Assembly (NCBI GenBank): GCA_903842065.1
Contig: CAIMKZ010000105.1
Location: 1-64,000 of the forward strand
Direction: 5' to 3'
Length of the DNA: 64,000 nucleotides
Source of the DNA: an uncultured Acidobacteriaceae bacterium
GTDB taxonomy: Bacteria; Acidobacteriota; Terriglobia; Terriglobales; Acidobacteriaceae
The translations under genes were made by a program, and so were the position numbers. Position 1 is the stretch's first letter; each line of letters begins with the position of its first letter. Of the stretch, positions 42,444-50,526 are shown piece by piece. The notes beneath the pieces are model-generated. The model had not been told where the DNA came from and did not search any database. It saw only the letters and a list, made by a program, of their open reading frames with translations.

Positions 42444-42474
42444 TTGGGGCAAGACGCGTAGCGCCTTGCCCCAA
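42444..42474 (-). terminator. hairpin terminator of TonB receptor gene
   Basis: TTGGGGCAAG (42444-42453) pairs with CTTGCCCCAA (42465-42474), with a short inner CGC/GCG extension. It lies 12 bases beyond the stop of the receptor gene on the minus strand. Confidence 0.65.
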
Positions 42475-42486
42475 TTCACCTTACGA

Positions 42487-45400
42487 TTAGAAGTTCAACC
42501 GCAGGCTCATCTGACCCAACCTGGGCTGGTTCGCTTGAGCGATGGATTGGTTGAAGTAGTTTCCGCCAATGCCTAATCCTGGAGGCGCAAACTGTGTGTG
42601 GTTGAAGAGGTTGAAGTACTCCGCCCGGAACTGCAGATCGAACCGCTCCATGATCTTCGTCGATTTCAGAATCGAGAAGTCGAAGTTGTCGATGCCCTGG
42701 AAGCGCAGTCCGTCATCGTTACGAGGCGCGTTGCCGAAGGCAAACTGTCCCGGAGTTGTATAGCAGGCAGCGTTGAACCAGTTGTTGTTCACATATTTGT
42801 CCCAGCGCGAGGCCGAGACATGCCTATTGCAACCGGCAACCACGTTGGGACGGATCGTGCCTGCGCCGAATTGCAGGCTCAGGTAGTTTCCGGCGGACTG
42901 GAAGAGACCCATCGGGTAGCCGGACTGGAAGGTTGTAATGCCGTTGAAAGCCCAGCCGGAGATCAGTTTGTCGACAACTCCGCTCACGTTGGAGGCGAAC
43001 TTCTGGCCCTTGCCAAACGGGAGGGGCATCACATAGTTGATCACGACGCGATGCGGCGCATCGTAGCCAATGACCGAGCGGTCGCCCTTCGAGTTATAGA
43101 AATCCTGAAAGACACCGTTGCTGCCGTTGACGTTTTGTCCGGCGTTTGCCTCACCACCGCCATTCGTGTCCGTATCACCCATGGTCTTCGACCAGGTGTA
43201 CACAGCCATGACCATGGCACCGTTGTGGAAGCGCTTTTGAGTCTTAGCCTGCAACGAATTGTACGAGGTGCTTCTGGTGTAGGAGGAGCTGTTCAGGACA
43301 TTCTTGAAGAATGGATAGGGGCGCAGAGGCTGGCCTGCAGCGATGATCTGCGCCTGAGTTGAGCCACCAGTCAACATGGCCTGTAGCGTCGCGTAGTTGC
43401 CGTTGTCCTTAAGTTGATTGATCGAAGGCGACCCGAGCGAAAGCATGTGAGTGCTCTTTGCTCCAACGTAGCCCACTTCTGCCATCCAGTCACCTTTCAA
43501 CTGGCGGCTTACGCTGAGGTTCCATTGCTGTGCATAAGGGTAGTTGGTGGTTGGCACGTTGCTGGTGATTGACTGGTTCTGGAATGAACCCATAAAATTT
43601 GCCGACGTGGGAGTCAAAACCTGCGGTTGAACGAGCGTCCCCCCTGTCAGCACGCCGAAGGGATTCTGCATGCCATGGTACTGGGGAGTGGTAATGGAGG
43701 TATTGGCTGCATTCGTCGGGACACCGGTAGCAAGCGCGCCGGCGATCAGGTCAGGAGGCAGGTATGTGACGCCGTATCCACCACTGATAACCGTGCTGGG
43801 ACCGAGACGATACGCAAAACTCACGCGCGGCGCAAGCAGGGTCTTCTTTACTGGCATAGAAGACCTGGGGGCATACAGAGCAGAATTCACCGCTGCCACT
43901 GTCAAGCCGGTCGTCGCATTTGCAACGTTGGGCAGCAGCACTGTGTTCTGGTTATGCTTTTCCATCAGCCCACCGGGCAGTTCCCAGCGCAAGCCGAGGT
44001 TAATGGTCAGGCTGCGCGTTGGCTGCCAGGCGTCGCTCACATAGTAGCCTTGCGGTATGTTGTAGCTGCCGGTTTGCCGAACCACTGTGATCGATGCTGA
44101 CTGGTAGATGCCCATCAGCAGGCCTGCAAACTCATCACCTGTAGTAGCAGCGTTGAAGGTGAAGTTGCCACCCAGATCGTTCGGCCCGGCGAAGGCGTAT
44201 CTTTGTTCCAACCGAATTTCGCCGCCTACCTTGACGGTGTGTTTGCCAAAGATCTTCAGCACGCTGGCGGCCATGGAATATTGATCCTCCCAATCGGAGG
44301 AGAGGATGGAAGTGCCGGCAACAGATAATCCGTCGGTGCCCGTGAAGGCCATTCTCGGCAGCATCTTGAAGCTCGACTGATTATTGAGGGCGACCCATCC
44401 TGCACCCAATTTCGATGGATTCATCCCCAAACTGGGCGGTTTGTTCTGGTAGTTCGACCTGAGGTAGGATACGCGAACATCCAGAATCGTTGTTGGGTTA
44501 ATGGTGAAGGTATCTCCCAGCACTGCCTGATGCGTCAAGGTACGGTTGTAGGCTTTGGACGAATCGATCGGCGGGGTGGCGAAGTTCTTTACGGGCAGAT
44601 CTTCCAGCGTCCAGTAGGTATAGCGCGCGAAGATGTTCTGTTTATCGCTGAGCTTGTAGTCGACCCGCCCGTTGTACTGAGTTGCGTTGGTGCCAATGGG
44701 TGCGCTGAACCCATAAGCTGTCGCATCGGGGTTCGTCTGATCCGGGGGCTGGAAGTAGCCAGTCAGGATCACTCCCGTGGTGTCAAAACACGAACTCGGA
44801 ACATTCGATTGAGCTACGGCTCCGTTACTTGTTCCGGTCACATTCGTCACGCCACCGGTTGCGTTGTAGTACACAATTGCGCAGTTGTTGGTCGGATCCT
44901 TGACCGTCTTGTTTTTGAAGATGCCCTGCGTCATGTTGTAAGAGGGGATCTTGACGCTGAACACGTTGCTGTTGCGTGCGCTGAAGGACTCCCAGGAACC
45001 CGTGAAGAACGCTCTATCCTTCTTGATCGGGCCACTGGCAAAGACGCCATATTGGTTTTGATTCCACGAGGCAGGCTTGTTCGGCTTGCTCGCGGTTAGC
45101 TGGGTCTTCTTATTAAAGAAGTTGTTGGCGTTGAAGACGGTGTTGCGCTGGTACTCGTAGATCGAACCATGGAACTGGTTGGTGCCGCTCTTTGTGGTGA
45201 TTTCAACCACACCGCCTGCAAACCGGCCAAACTCCGGACTTGCCACGTTGGTGGCAACCTTGAACTCCTGAACCGTATCCTGCGTGGGCACGAGAACAAG
45301 AGTGTTGCCAAGAACATTGAGCGGTGTGCCATCGATATACATCGCACTGTGCCCGGCCAAGCCTCCACCGATCTGGAAGTTGCCCCAGCCTTGGGAAGTA

Positions 45401-45960
45401 CGAGTGCCGGCGTTCAGACCCGCGGATCCTTGGGTACCACCCTGCGGTACAACGCCGGGCACCAGGGAGACCAGGGACATGACGTTGCGGCCATTGAGCG
45501 GCATCTCCTGCACCTGTTTGCCTTCAACCACGGATCCCAGGGTGCCTGAGTCAGTCTGTAGCAGAGGCGCTTGCGTTGTTACTTCCACGGTCTCGGTTAC
45601 GGCGCCAACTTCGAGCGGCGTATCGATGCGAACGGTGCTATCGACTTGCACCGGGATGGGCGAGCGTGAGAATCCCTTGAACCCGGCTGCTGACACTTCC
45701 AACTTGTAGTTGGAGGGCGCCAGATTGACGAAACGATAGCCTCCGGTCGCGTCAGATTGGACGATCTTTTTGTCGTTCGTTCCGATGTTGGTCAACGTAA
45801 GCTTCGCCTGGGCAACGGCGGCGCCCGAGGTGTCGGTCACGGTTCCCACGATGCCGCCGTAGGAACTTTGGGCGTTCAGTGACGATGTCAGCGAACTGAA
45901 TATCACAGCCAGGATCCCCAGCGCGATCGCCAGACCCGCTGGCTTAAATAGCCTTTGCAT
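42487..45960 (-). CDS. Oar-like TonB-dependent outer-membrane receptor 1
   Basis: 1157 residues from the ATG at 45960, directly after GGGAGG. Signal peptide (to about residue 31), then a carboxypeptidase-regulatory/Cna-B-like domain (about 33-115, GGIVGTVTDTSGAAVAQAKLTL), a plug domain (about 120-260, EMPLNGRNVMSLVSLVPGV), and a long beta-barrel ending in an aromatic residue (MSLRLNF). This architecture is the dominant receptor type in Acidobacteriota. It imports unknown large or scarce ligands with TonB energy. Neighbouring secreted esterases suggest plant-derived esters or polyphenol fragments. It belongs to the same family as receptor 2 at 50527, with the same layout. Confidence 0.9.
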   Translation of the reverse strand: MQRLFKPAGLAIALGILAVIFSSLTSSLNAQSSYGGIVGTVTDTSGAAVAQAKLTLTNIGTNDKKIVQSDATGGYRFVNLAPSNYKLEVSAAGFKGFSRSPIPVQVDSTVRIDTPLEVGAVTETVEVTTQAPLLQTDSGTLGSVVEGKQVQEMPLNGRNVMSLVSLVPGVVPQGGTQGSAGLNAGTRTSQGWGNFQIGGGLAGHSAMYIDGTPLNVLGNTLVLVPTQDTVQEFKVATNVASPEFGRFAGGVVEITTKSGTNQFHGSIYEYQRNTVFNANNFFNKKTQLTASKPNKPASWNQNQYGVFASGPIKKDRAFFTGSWESFSARNSNVFSVKIPSYNMTQGIFKNKTVKDPTNNCAIVYYNATGGVTNVTGTSNGAVAQSNVPSSCFDTTGVILTGYFQPPDQTNPDATAYGFSAPIGTNATQYNGRVDYKLSDKQNIFARYTYWTLEDLPVKNFATPPIDSSKAYNRTLTHQAVLGDTFTINPTTILDVRVSYLRSNYQNKPPSLGMNPSKLGAGWVALNNQSSFKMLPRMAFTGTDGLSVAGTSILSSDWEDQYSMAASVLKIFGKHTVKVGGEIRLEQRYAFAGPNDLGGNFTFNAATTGDEFAGLLMGIYQSASITVVRQTGSYNIPQGYYVSDAWQPTRSLTINLGLRWELPGGLMEKHNQNTVLLPNVANATTGLTVAAVNSALYAPRSSMPVKKTLLAPRVSFAYRLGPSTVISGGYGVTYLPPDLIAGALATGVPTNAANTSITTPQYHGMQNPFGVLTGGTLVQPQVLTPTSANFMGSFQNQSITSNVPTTNYPYAQQWNLSVSRQLKGDWMAEVGYVGAKSTHMLSLGSPSINQLKDNGNYATLQAMLTGGSTQAQIIAAGQPLRPYPFFKNVLNSSSYTRSTSYNSLQAKTQKRFHNGAMVMAVYTWSKTMGDTDTNGGGEANAGQNVNGSNGVFQDFYNSKGDRSVIGYDAPHRVVINYVMPLPFGKGQKFASNVSGVVDKLISGWAFNGITTFQSGYPMGLFQSAGNYLSLQFGAGTIRPNVVAGCNRHVSASRWDKYVNNNWFNAACYTTPGQFAFGNAPRNDDGLRFQGIDNFDFSILKSTKIMERFDLQFRAEYFNLFNHTQFAPPGLGIGGNYFNQSIAQANQPRLGQMSLRLNF

Positions 45961-46814
45961 ACTGTCCTCCCTTAGACATTTCTCTTTGATCAATTGGTAT
46001 TGCGGGCCATCCCGATGGGTTCAAATGAACGAGGTGAGTAGTTATACCGCGGAGCTGCCATCTTGCTCCTTCTGTCGTTAACGTTCACATCACCTCACAA
46101 ACGTAGTGGCCAACCATGCCATACTCAGCCCACGATTACGCTTTGCTGCAATCTTTCCGACAATGGCCGATAGGCACACGATTTCGTATGGGAGAAATCA
46201 CGCCGCACGAACAACTGCTGTGCACTGCTCGCCATATATGCAGTTGATATGAGGCGATTGAATGACACGTTATCACTACCGTGTAAATATGCTTCATGCC
46301 TCACGAGAGAGTCCAATTTCTTTGCATGAACACGACTGTTCGATATTGGTTATCGAGATCGGCGCTGTTTTACTTTTTAGTACCCTATGAGGACATAATG
46401 ATGCGCGAACTTTGATCGAGTGGTCTCATAAACGCTGTCACTCCAGCTACCACATGCAGGTGTCTTCGCGGCTTAATGATGCTCATTAAAAGCCTGTCTA
46501 GCAAACTCGTACAGGGCATAGAATTATGATATCGCCAGCATTCATGCATATTTCGCAACTTCTCGGATCCTCATCCGCGCGCGGCTCGTCGACCAGAACC
46601 GACCTCTCCCCCACACCGGCCACGCCATAGACCTCCTCCACCTGCTCGGTCAGCTGAGTTCATCGGACTGGAACACCATGGCAAAGACCTGAACCGTGCC
46701 TGCGGCGAAGTGGGCTGTGACACTCGCCATATTTCACCTCTACGGCAAAGGCTGGCATGGCGTCACTATCAACCGTCCAGCGTTTTACGATGATAGCGGA
46801 CGAGTAGACAACAA
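45961..46814. other. 850-base non-coding region
   Basis: Upstream region of TonB receptor 1 and downstream of the selenoprotein operon. No gene is supported. A near-palindrome (TTAATGA, three bases, TCATTAA) lies at 46474-46490. Bases 46575-46700 are more GC-rich, and in reverse translate as an open stretch without recognised family; this may be a gene remnant. No transposon ends were found. Confidence 0.5.
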
Positions 46815-46847
46815 ACGGCCCTCTGCGTCGTTTATGCAGAGGGCCGT
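46815..46847 (-). terminator. terminator of the selenoprotein operon
   Basis: ACGGCCCTCTGC (46815-46826) pairs perfectly with GCAGAGGGCCGT (46836-46847), with a 9-base loop. In the minus-strand direction it is followed by TTTGTTGT, as expected for a rho-independent terminator, 63 bases after the stop of the 46911 gene. Confidence 0.8.
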
Positions 46848-46910
46848 ATCTCCGATGCATTCGCCACGAAACTGGTTCTGACCGACATCAATACTTCATG
46901 ATCGCGGATA

Positions 46911-47978
46911 TCACACCCGGATCAACCTGGTAACAGCCCTATGCTTCGGCCCGCCCCAAGAGGGCATCCAGCTTGAGTGCAGCCCGGCTCCCCCAACGAC
47001 GAAAATAAGAAGATTCTCTTTGTTCAACACCACCGGGATGGGCGAGACGCCATCAAACTCTCCGTGCTGCGCCGGAGCCTTCTTGCGGGCGATCAAGTGC
47101 TCTTCAGAGATCAAGTTCAAGGGCACTCTTGCATGCTCAAAGAGATAGTCTCGGACATCGTCTTTGCTGACGCCCTCTCTGCCAAGGATTGTGGCATGCT
47201 CTGGTCCCAGACAAATAACAAGATCCGAGCCCGTGACAAATCTGAAGTTTGAGGTTCCCGCGGACGTGATGCTGCTGGCCAGGATCCTCAGGAAGCTGGC
47301 AGCCTTGGTGGCATCCTGCCCATTGATATCTTGCGGACCTTCGAGGCCGAGGACTGTTACGGTGCTGTCGGTGGGCTTGAATCCACGTTCGACGTGGAAA
47401 GGCATCCATGGGCTCTGCTCCTCGTTCTCCGCAAAGCAGAACGAGAATTTTGCCGGAGTTCCTTGGGTTGACTTGTCGACCTTTCCCGGAAACGCGCCGC
47501 CGAGGTTGAGCATGATCAGTCTGATAGCGCGACCGATGGTGGCGTTGGCTCTCCAGCACGGTCCCATAGCACCTGAGCCGGAGTTAATGTCGAGAGTCTT
47601 CGCGATGGGGCCGTTCACGATCGCAACCATTGCGCAGGGGTGCGTGGTCGCCTGCACGCCGAACAAATCGAATCCCTCGGCGGTCATGGCTTCGACCGCG
47701 GCGATCACAACGGGGAGATGCTCGGGCCGGCAGCCTGCCATCACCGCATTGATCGCGATCTTCTCGACAGTCGCTATGCCATTTTGCGGAGGGACCTTAG
47801 TAGCAATGACTTGCTGCGGATCGAGATTGTTATGCTCGATCATGCGCGCCACGCGCTCTTCCGTGGGCGGAATAACAGGAAGACCGTCGGTGCAGCCTTT
47901 CTTGTAAAGCTCGTCTTCGATCTCCTCAAGTGAATCATTGAGGACGATTCTGGATGATTTCAAAGCATCCGTATTCAA
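46911..47978 (-). CDS. uncharacterised protein encoded with UGSC selenoprotein
   Basis: 355 residues, no signal peptide or membrane helix; GGAGA precedes the ATG. I do not recognise a named domain. Notable segments are KKGCTDGLPVIPPTEERV at 27-44, AGCRPEHLPVVIAAVEAM, THPCAMVAIVNGPIAKTLDINSGSGAMGPCWRANATIGRAIRL (about 112-154) and PVVLNKENLLIFVVGGAG. Cys29, Cys83, Cys115 and Cys141 are candidates for thiol chemistry with the selenoprotein. The gene starts 66 bases after the selenoprotein stop and shares its terminator, so the two proteins probably act together, perhaps as a reductase or transferase pair. Function unknown. Confidence 0.75.
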   Translation of the reverse strand: MNTDALKSSRIVLNDSLEEIEDELYKKGCTDGLPVIPPTEERVARMIEHNNLDPQQVIATKVPPQNGIATVEKIAINAVMAGCRPEHLPVVIAAVEAMTAEGFDLFGVQATTHPCAMVAIVNGPIAKTLDINSGSGAMGPCWRANATIGRAIRLIMLNLGGAFPGKVDKSTQGTPAKFSFCFAENEEQSPWMPFHVERGFKPTDSTVTVLGLEGPQDINGQDATKAASFLRILASSITSAGTSNFRFVTGSDLVICLGPEHATILGREGVSKDDVRDYLFEHARVPLNLISEEHLIARKKAPAQHGEFDGVSPIPVVLNKENLLIFVVGGAGLHSSWMPSWGGPKHRAVTRLIRV

Positions 47979-48044
47979 TCGATCTCCTTCTCTATAATCG
48001 TCATTCGCAAGCCTGCCCCGGGCATAGCCCGGGACAGCAACCGA

Positions 48045-48584
48045 TCATGCCTGGCCCGTCATCAACTTGACGAGCATCTCCATTGCGTTTTCGGCCTTAA
48101 TCTTCACCTGTTCCGCAGGGAGCCCCGCGCCCAGCGGATGGGGCACCGCACAGACCTGCACGCCCGGCAATCCCATTGCTTTGGCCTCCATTTTAGCCAG
48201 GCCGCTGAAAGAGGTGGTTGTCACAATGAGTGACGGAATTCCGTGCTTTTCGAGATCGACTGTGTCGTGGAGACTCCACGACGTGCAGCTCCCTCAATCA
48301 CCTAATCCGGTGATGGCGAAATTACAGTTCATCTTGATTTCGTCGATGATGTTCTGCGCAAGCGGAGCGGTTCGGCCGGGCTTGCGGTATCGAACGACCT
48401 TTGCGCCGTACTGGCTGACCAGAAGCTCCTCGACTCGATCGCAGAAGATCGAAAAGTTCGGCTTGGTGTTGTCGATCATGGCCACAGTCATCCCCGCAAC
48501 GCTCTTAAGGCGAGAATTGAAGGTCAGACTTTTCGTCTTGGGCAACGATACGGGGTCAAGTATCGTGATGGTTCGCTGTTCCAT
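48045..48584 (-). CDS. UGSC-motif selenoprotein (in-frame TGA read as selenocysteine)
   Basis: 179 residues when TGA at 48294-48296 is read as selenocysteine 97; otherwise the frame breaks after 96 residues. The frame continues without loss of coding character to a TGA stop at 48045. The site reads ITGLGD-U-GSC-TSW, a U-x-x-C redox motif (Sec97/Cys100) that I recall from the UGSC family of (seleno)proteins. Upstream lies VAMIDNTKPNFSIFCDRVEELL; downstream EKHGIPSLIVTTTSF and VPHPLGAGLP. The ATG at 48584 has GGAG upstream. A perfect hairpin starts 11 bases after the TGA. The full selenocysteine machinery is encoded 6-13 kb away. Substrate and reaction are unknown. Confidence 0.9.
48264..48282 (-). 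promoter_or_regulatory. candidate bacterial SECIS element
   Basis: In the minus-strand transcript GTCGTGGA pairs perfectly with TCCACGAC around a GUC loop. The stem begins 11 bases after the UGA codon, and the loop G is 20 bases after it. Position and apical G/U fit bacterial SECIS elements bound by SelB. Confidence 0.75.
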
Positions 48585-48672
48585 AGGACTCCTTTCTTGC
48601 ATATCGAGTTCGTTGTCACGGTCCGACCGAACATCAAATCGTATCCGGCCGGACCGTGCGGCGCATTGAGCT

Positions 48673-50277
48673 TTACTGAGCTTCCTGCGTCATAAAGAAT
48701 CGCTTCATGAAGTCAAACTTGGCCTTGTCAGCCACTGGGATCGGCGCGAAGTGATCACCGAGTTCCATCGTCACAGGCACCTTGGCATCAAACGGCGCCC
48801 AGACAGGCAAGCCCTTTCCATTCGGGTTTCCTGTGGTGGCAAAGTTGACCAGATAGGAAGACATAGTGTCGGCGATCTTTCGGTCTACATCGGTCCAGGG
48901 CAGATCCCTGGAATAGAGATTGTTGAACAGGTAATTGATCTCCGAACCGTGGTAGACGCCTCTGGTATCGTGCTCCGGCCCCGGAGGCGCGTGCGTCCAG
49001 AAATAGGTGAAGACGGGACTGCGCGCGGCCTTCTTCCAGTCCGTGGCAAGGAGGAAGCTGGAAAGTCGCAGCGCGTCGCGATTTGCCTCGCTGTGCGCCA
49101 AAACCGCCTCATGATCCGATGTGGCGGGATAGAGCTTGAGAAACTCCTCGGCCATGGCCCCATATTTCTTGCGCATGGCGGTCTGAAAAGCATCCAGCGT
49201 GGGCGCGGACAGATGCTCTGCCGGGCCCAGCAGTTCGTCATGGTTAAAGCCCACCATAAACGGGACATCGCTTTGCAGGCCTCTGGCCATGGTCTCGCTG
49301 AATCTTTGTGGGAAGACCCAGCCGTCGAAGTATGGGCGGAACTGGCTCAGCGGAACACTACTCTCTTTCAACTGATCCCACGGTATGGCGCGCAATTCCT
49401 TGAGCGAGTGAACACCCTGAGCTTCGCTGAATTTTACGCCTGCGTTTTCAGCTTCCTTCACCGACTGCCAATACACTGGATGTCCGGGAAGATCGGGATC
49501 GTACGGAGAGCGAGCCCCGCTCTCAGAGACGGCTCGCTGAAAGAGGCCTTTGGCCAGAGGAGACCCGGTCAATAAAAATACCGCTTCGGCGCCGGACGAC
49601 TGGCCGTCGATCGTTACGCGACCTGGATCGCCGCCAAACGCGGCAATGTTTTTCTGCACCCATTGGAGACACGCGATCGTGTCAAGCATTCCGTAGTTGC
49701 CCGAGACGTTGTGAGTAGACTCCTTACTCAGCTCCGGCGAGGCAAGATAACCGATGATTCCAAGACGGAAGTTCATCGTCACCACGATCAAGCCCTTTCG
49801 CGCCAGTCCCTCGCCGTCATAGCTCGGGGACGAGCCCGATCCCCCGGTGAAACCGCCGCCAAAGAACCAGACGAGAACCGGACGCTTCTCAGTGGTGGAT
49901 GCGGCTCCCGACCAGACATTCAGGTAGAGACAATCTTCGCTGATCGGTACTGAATTGCCGAAGCCTGCGCCCGGTCCCCGCGACGATTGCGGGCACATGG
50001 CTCCGAATTGGTCGGCCTTACGGACGCCTTTCCATGGAGTAACGGGCTGCGGCGCTTTCCAGCGCAGCTCGCCTACTGGCGTGGCAGCGAAAGGAATGCC
50101 TTTGTAGACCGAGATGGAGGGGTCCTTGCCCTGCACTCCCAGGAGTTGTCCGGCATCGGTACTGACAGGCTCGTTCATTGCCGCCATAAGCGGGCATGCG
50201 CCCAGGGTCACAACGACCACCGCAATGGATGCGCGGGCCAGAAGTCTGGCACAAAATGAATCGAATTGAGGCCTCAC
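48673..50277 (-). CDS. secreted type-B carboxylesterase 2
   Basis: 534 residues from a probable GTG start at 50277 (GGGGA upstream), which gives a signal sequence (residues about 10-33). Longer frames add a non-typical N-terminus. Type-B esterase: SEDCLYLNVW at 113-122, oxyanion GGG at about 140, nucleophile Ser227 in GQSSG, late YHGSEINYLFNN with the catalytic His region. It is 88 bases upstream of the selenoprotein gene on the same strand and may be co-transcribed with it and with the TonB receptor above. Together these could supply a substrate from outside the cell. Paralog of the 31148 product. Confidence 0.85.
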   Translation of the reverse strand: MRPQFDSFCARLLARASIAVVVVTLGACPLMAAMNEPVSTDAGQLLGVQGKDPSISVYKGIPFAATPVGELRWKAPQPVTPWKGVRKADQFGAMCPQSSRGPGAGFGNSVPISEDCLYLNVWSGAASTTEKRPVLVWFFGGGFTGGSGSSPSYDGEGLARKGLIVVTMNFRLGIIGYLASPELSKESTHNVSGNYGMLDTIACLQWVQKNIAAFGGDPGRVTIDGQSSGAEAVFLLTGSPLAKGLFQRAVSESGARSPYDPDLPGHPVYWQSVKEAENAGVKFSEAQGVHSLKELRAIPWDQLKESSVPLSQFRPYFDGWVFPQRFSETMARGLQSDVPFMVGFNHDELLGPAEHLSAPTLDAFQTAMRKKYGAMAEEFLKLYPATSDHEAVLAHSEANRDALRLSSFLLATDWKKAARSPVFTYFWTHAPPGPEHDTRGVYHGSEINYLFNNLYSRDLPWTDVDRKIADTMSSYLVNFATTGNPNGKGLPVWAPFDAKVPVTMELGDHFAPIPVADKAKFDFMKRFFMTQEAQ

Positions 50278-50461
50278 GTATTGTCCCCCACTAAAGACTA
50301 ACTTGCCTGAGTGTGCCCCTTTCAGGGTCGTTCTGGTACGAACAGGCTTCAGTGCCACGACAGCTTGAGTGCATTGCGCCAATGCGGCGCAGGCACTCTA
50401 CTCACGTGATATGCATGATTGTCTGCTTCACGCAGGCTCAGCCTCGATTAAAGTGCTTGCT

Positions 50462-50491
50462 GTACCGCGACCGTTTACACGGTCGCGGTAC
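50462..50491 (-). terminator. 13-bp perfect hairpin after TonB receptor 2
   Basis: Bases 50462-50474 pair perfectly with 50479-50491 around a 4-base loop, 35 bases after the receptor stop. No T-run follows, so it may also act as transcript-stabilising structure before the esterase gene. Confidence 0.55.
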
Positions 50492-50526
50492 TGTACTGAT
50501 TGGTAACGGTGCTTTGTCTAACTGCC

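Noticed and set aside
46660-46860. Small open frame and GC-richer patch in the gap left of the selenoprotein operon
   Set aside because: The frame overlaps the operon's terminator and has no recognisable domain; the patch could be a remnant, but nothing identifies its source.
46893-46913. Possible second selenocysteine codon at the TGA ending the 355-residue protein
   Set aside because: Another TGA follows after four codons, the downstream frame lacks coding character and no SECIS-like hairpin lies at a suitable distance.
48294-48602. A 102-residue protein ending at 48294
   Set aside because: It is only the front part of the selenoprotein; its stop is the in-frame TGA best read as selenocysteine. 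A pseudogene explanation is less likely because coding character continues, a hairpin follows at the right distance and the selenocysteine machinery is present.
48067-48669. 200-codon open frame on the + strand
   Set aside because: Antisense to the selenoprotein gene; composition is that of a shadow frame and it has no ribosome-binding site.
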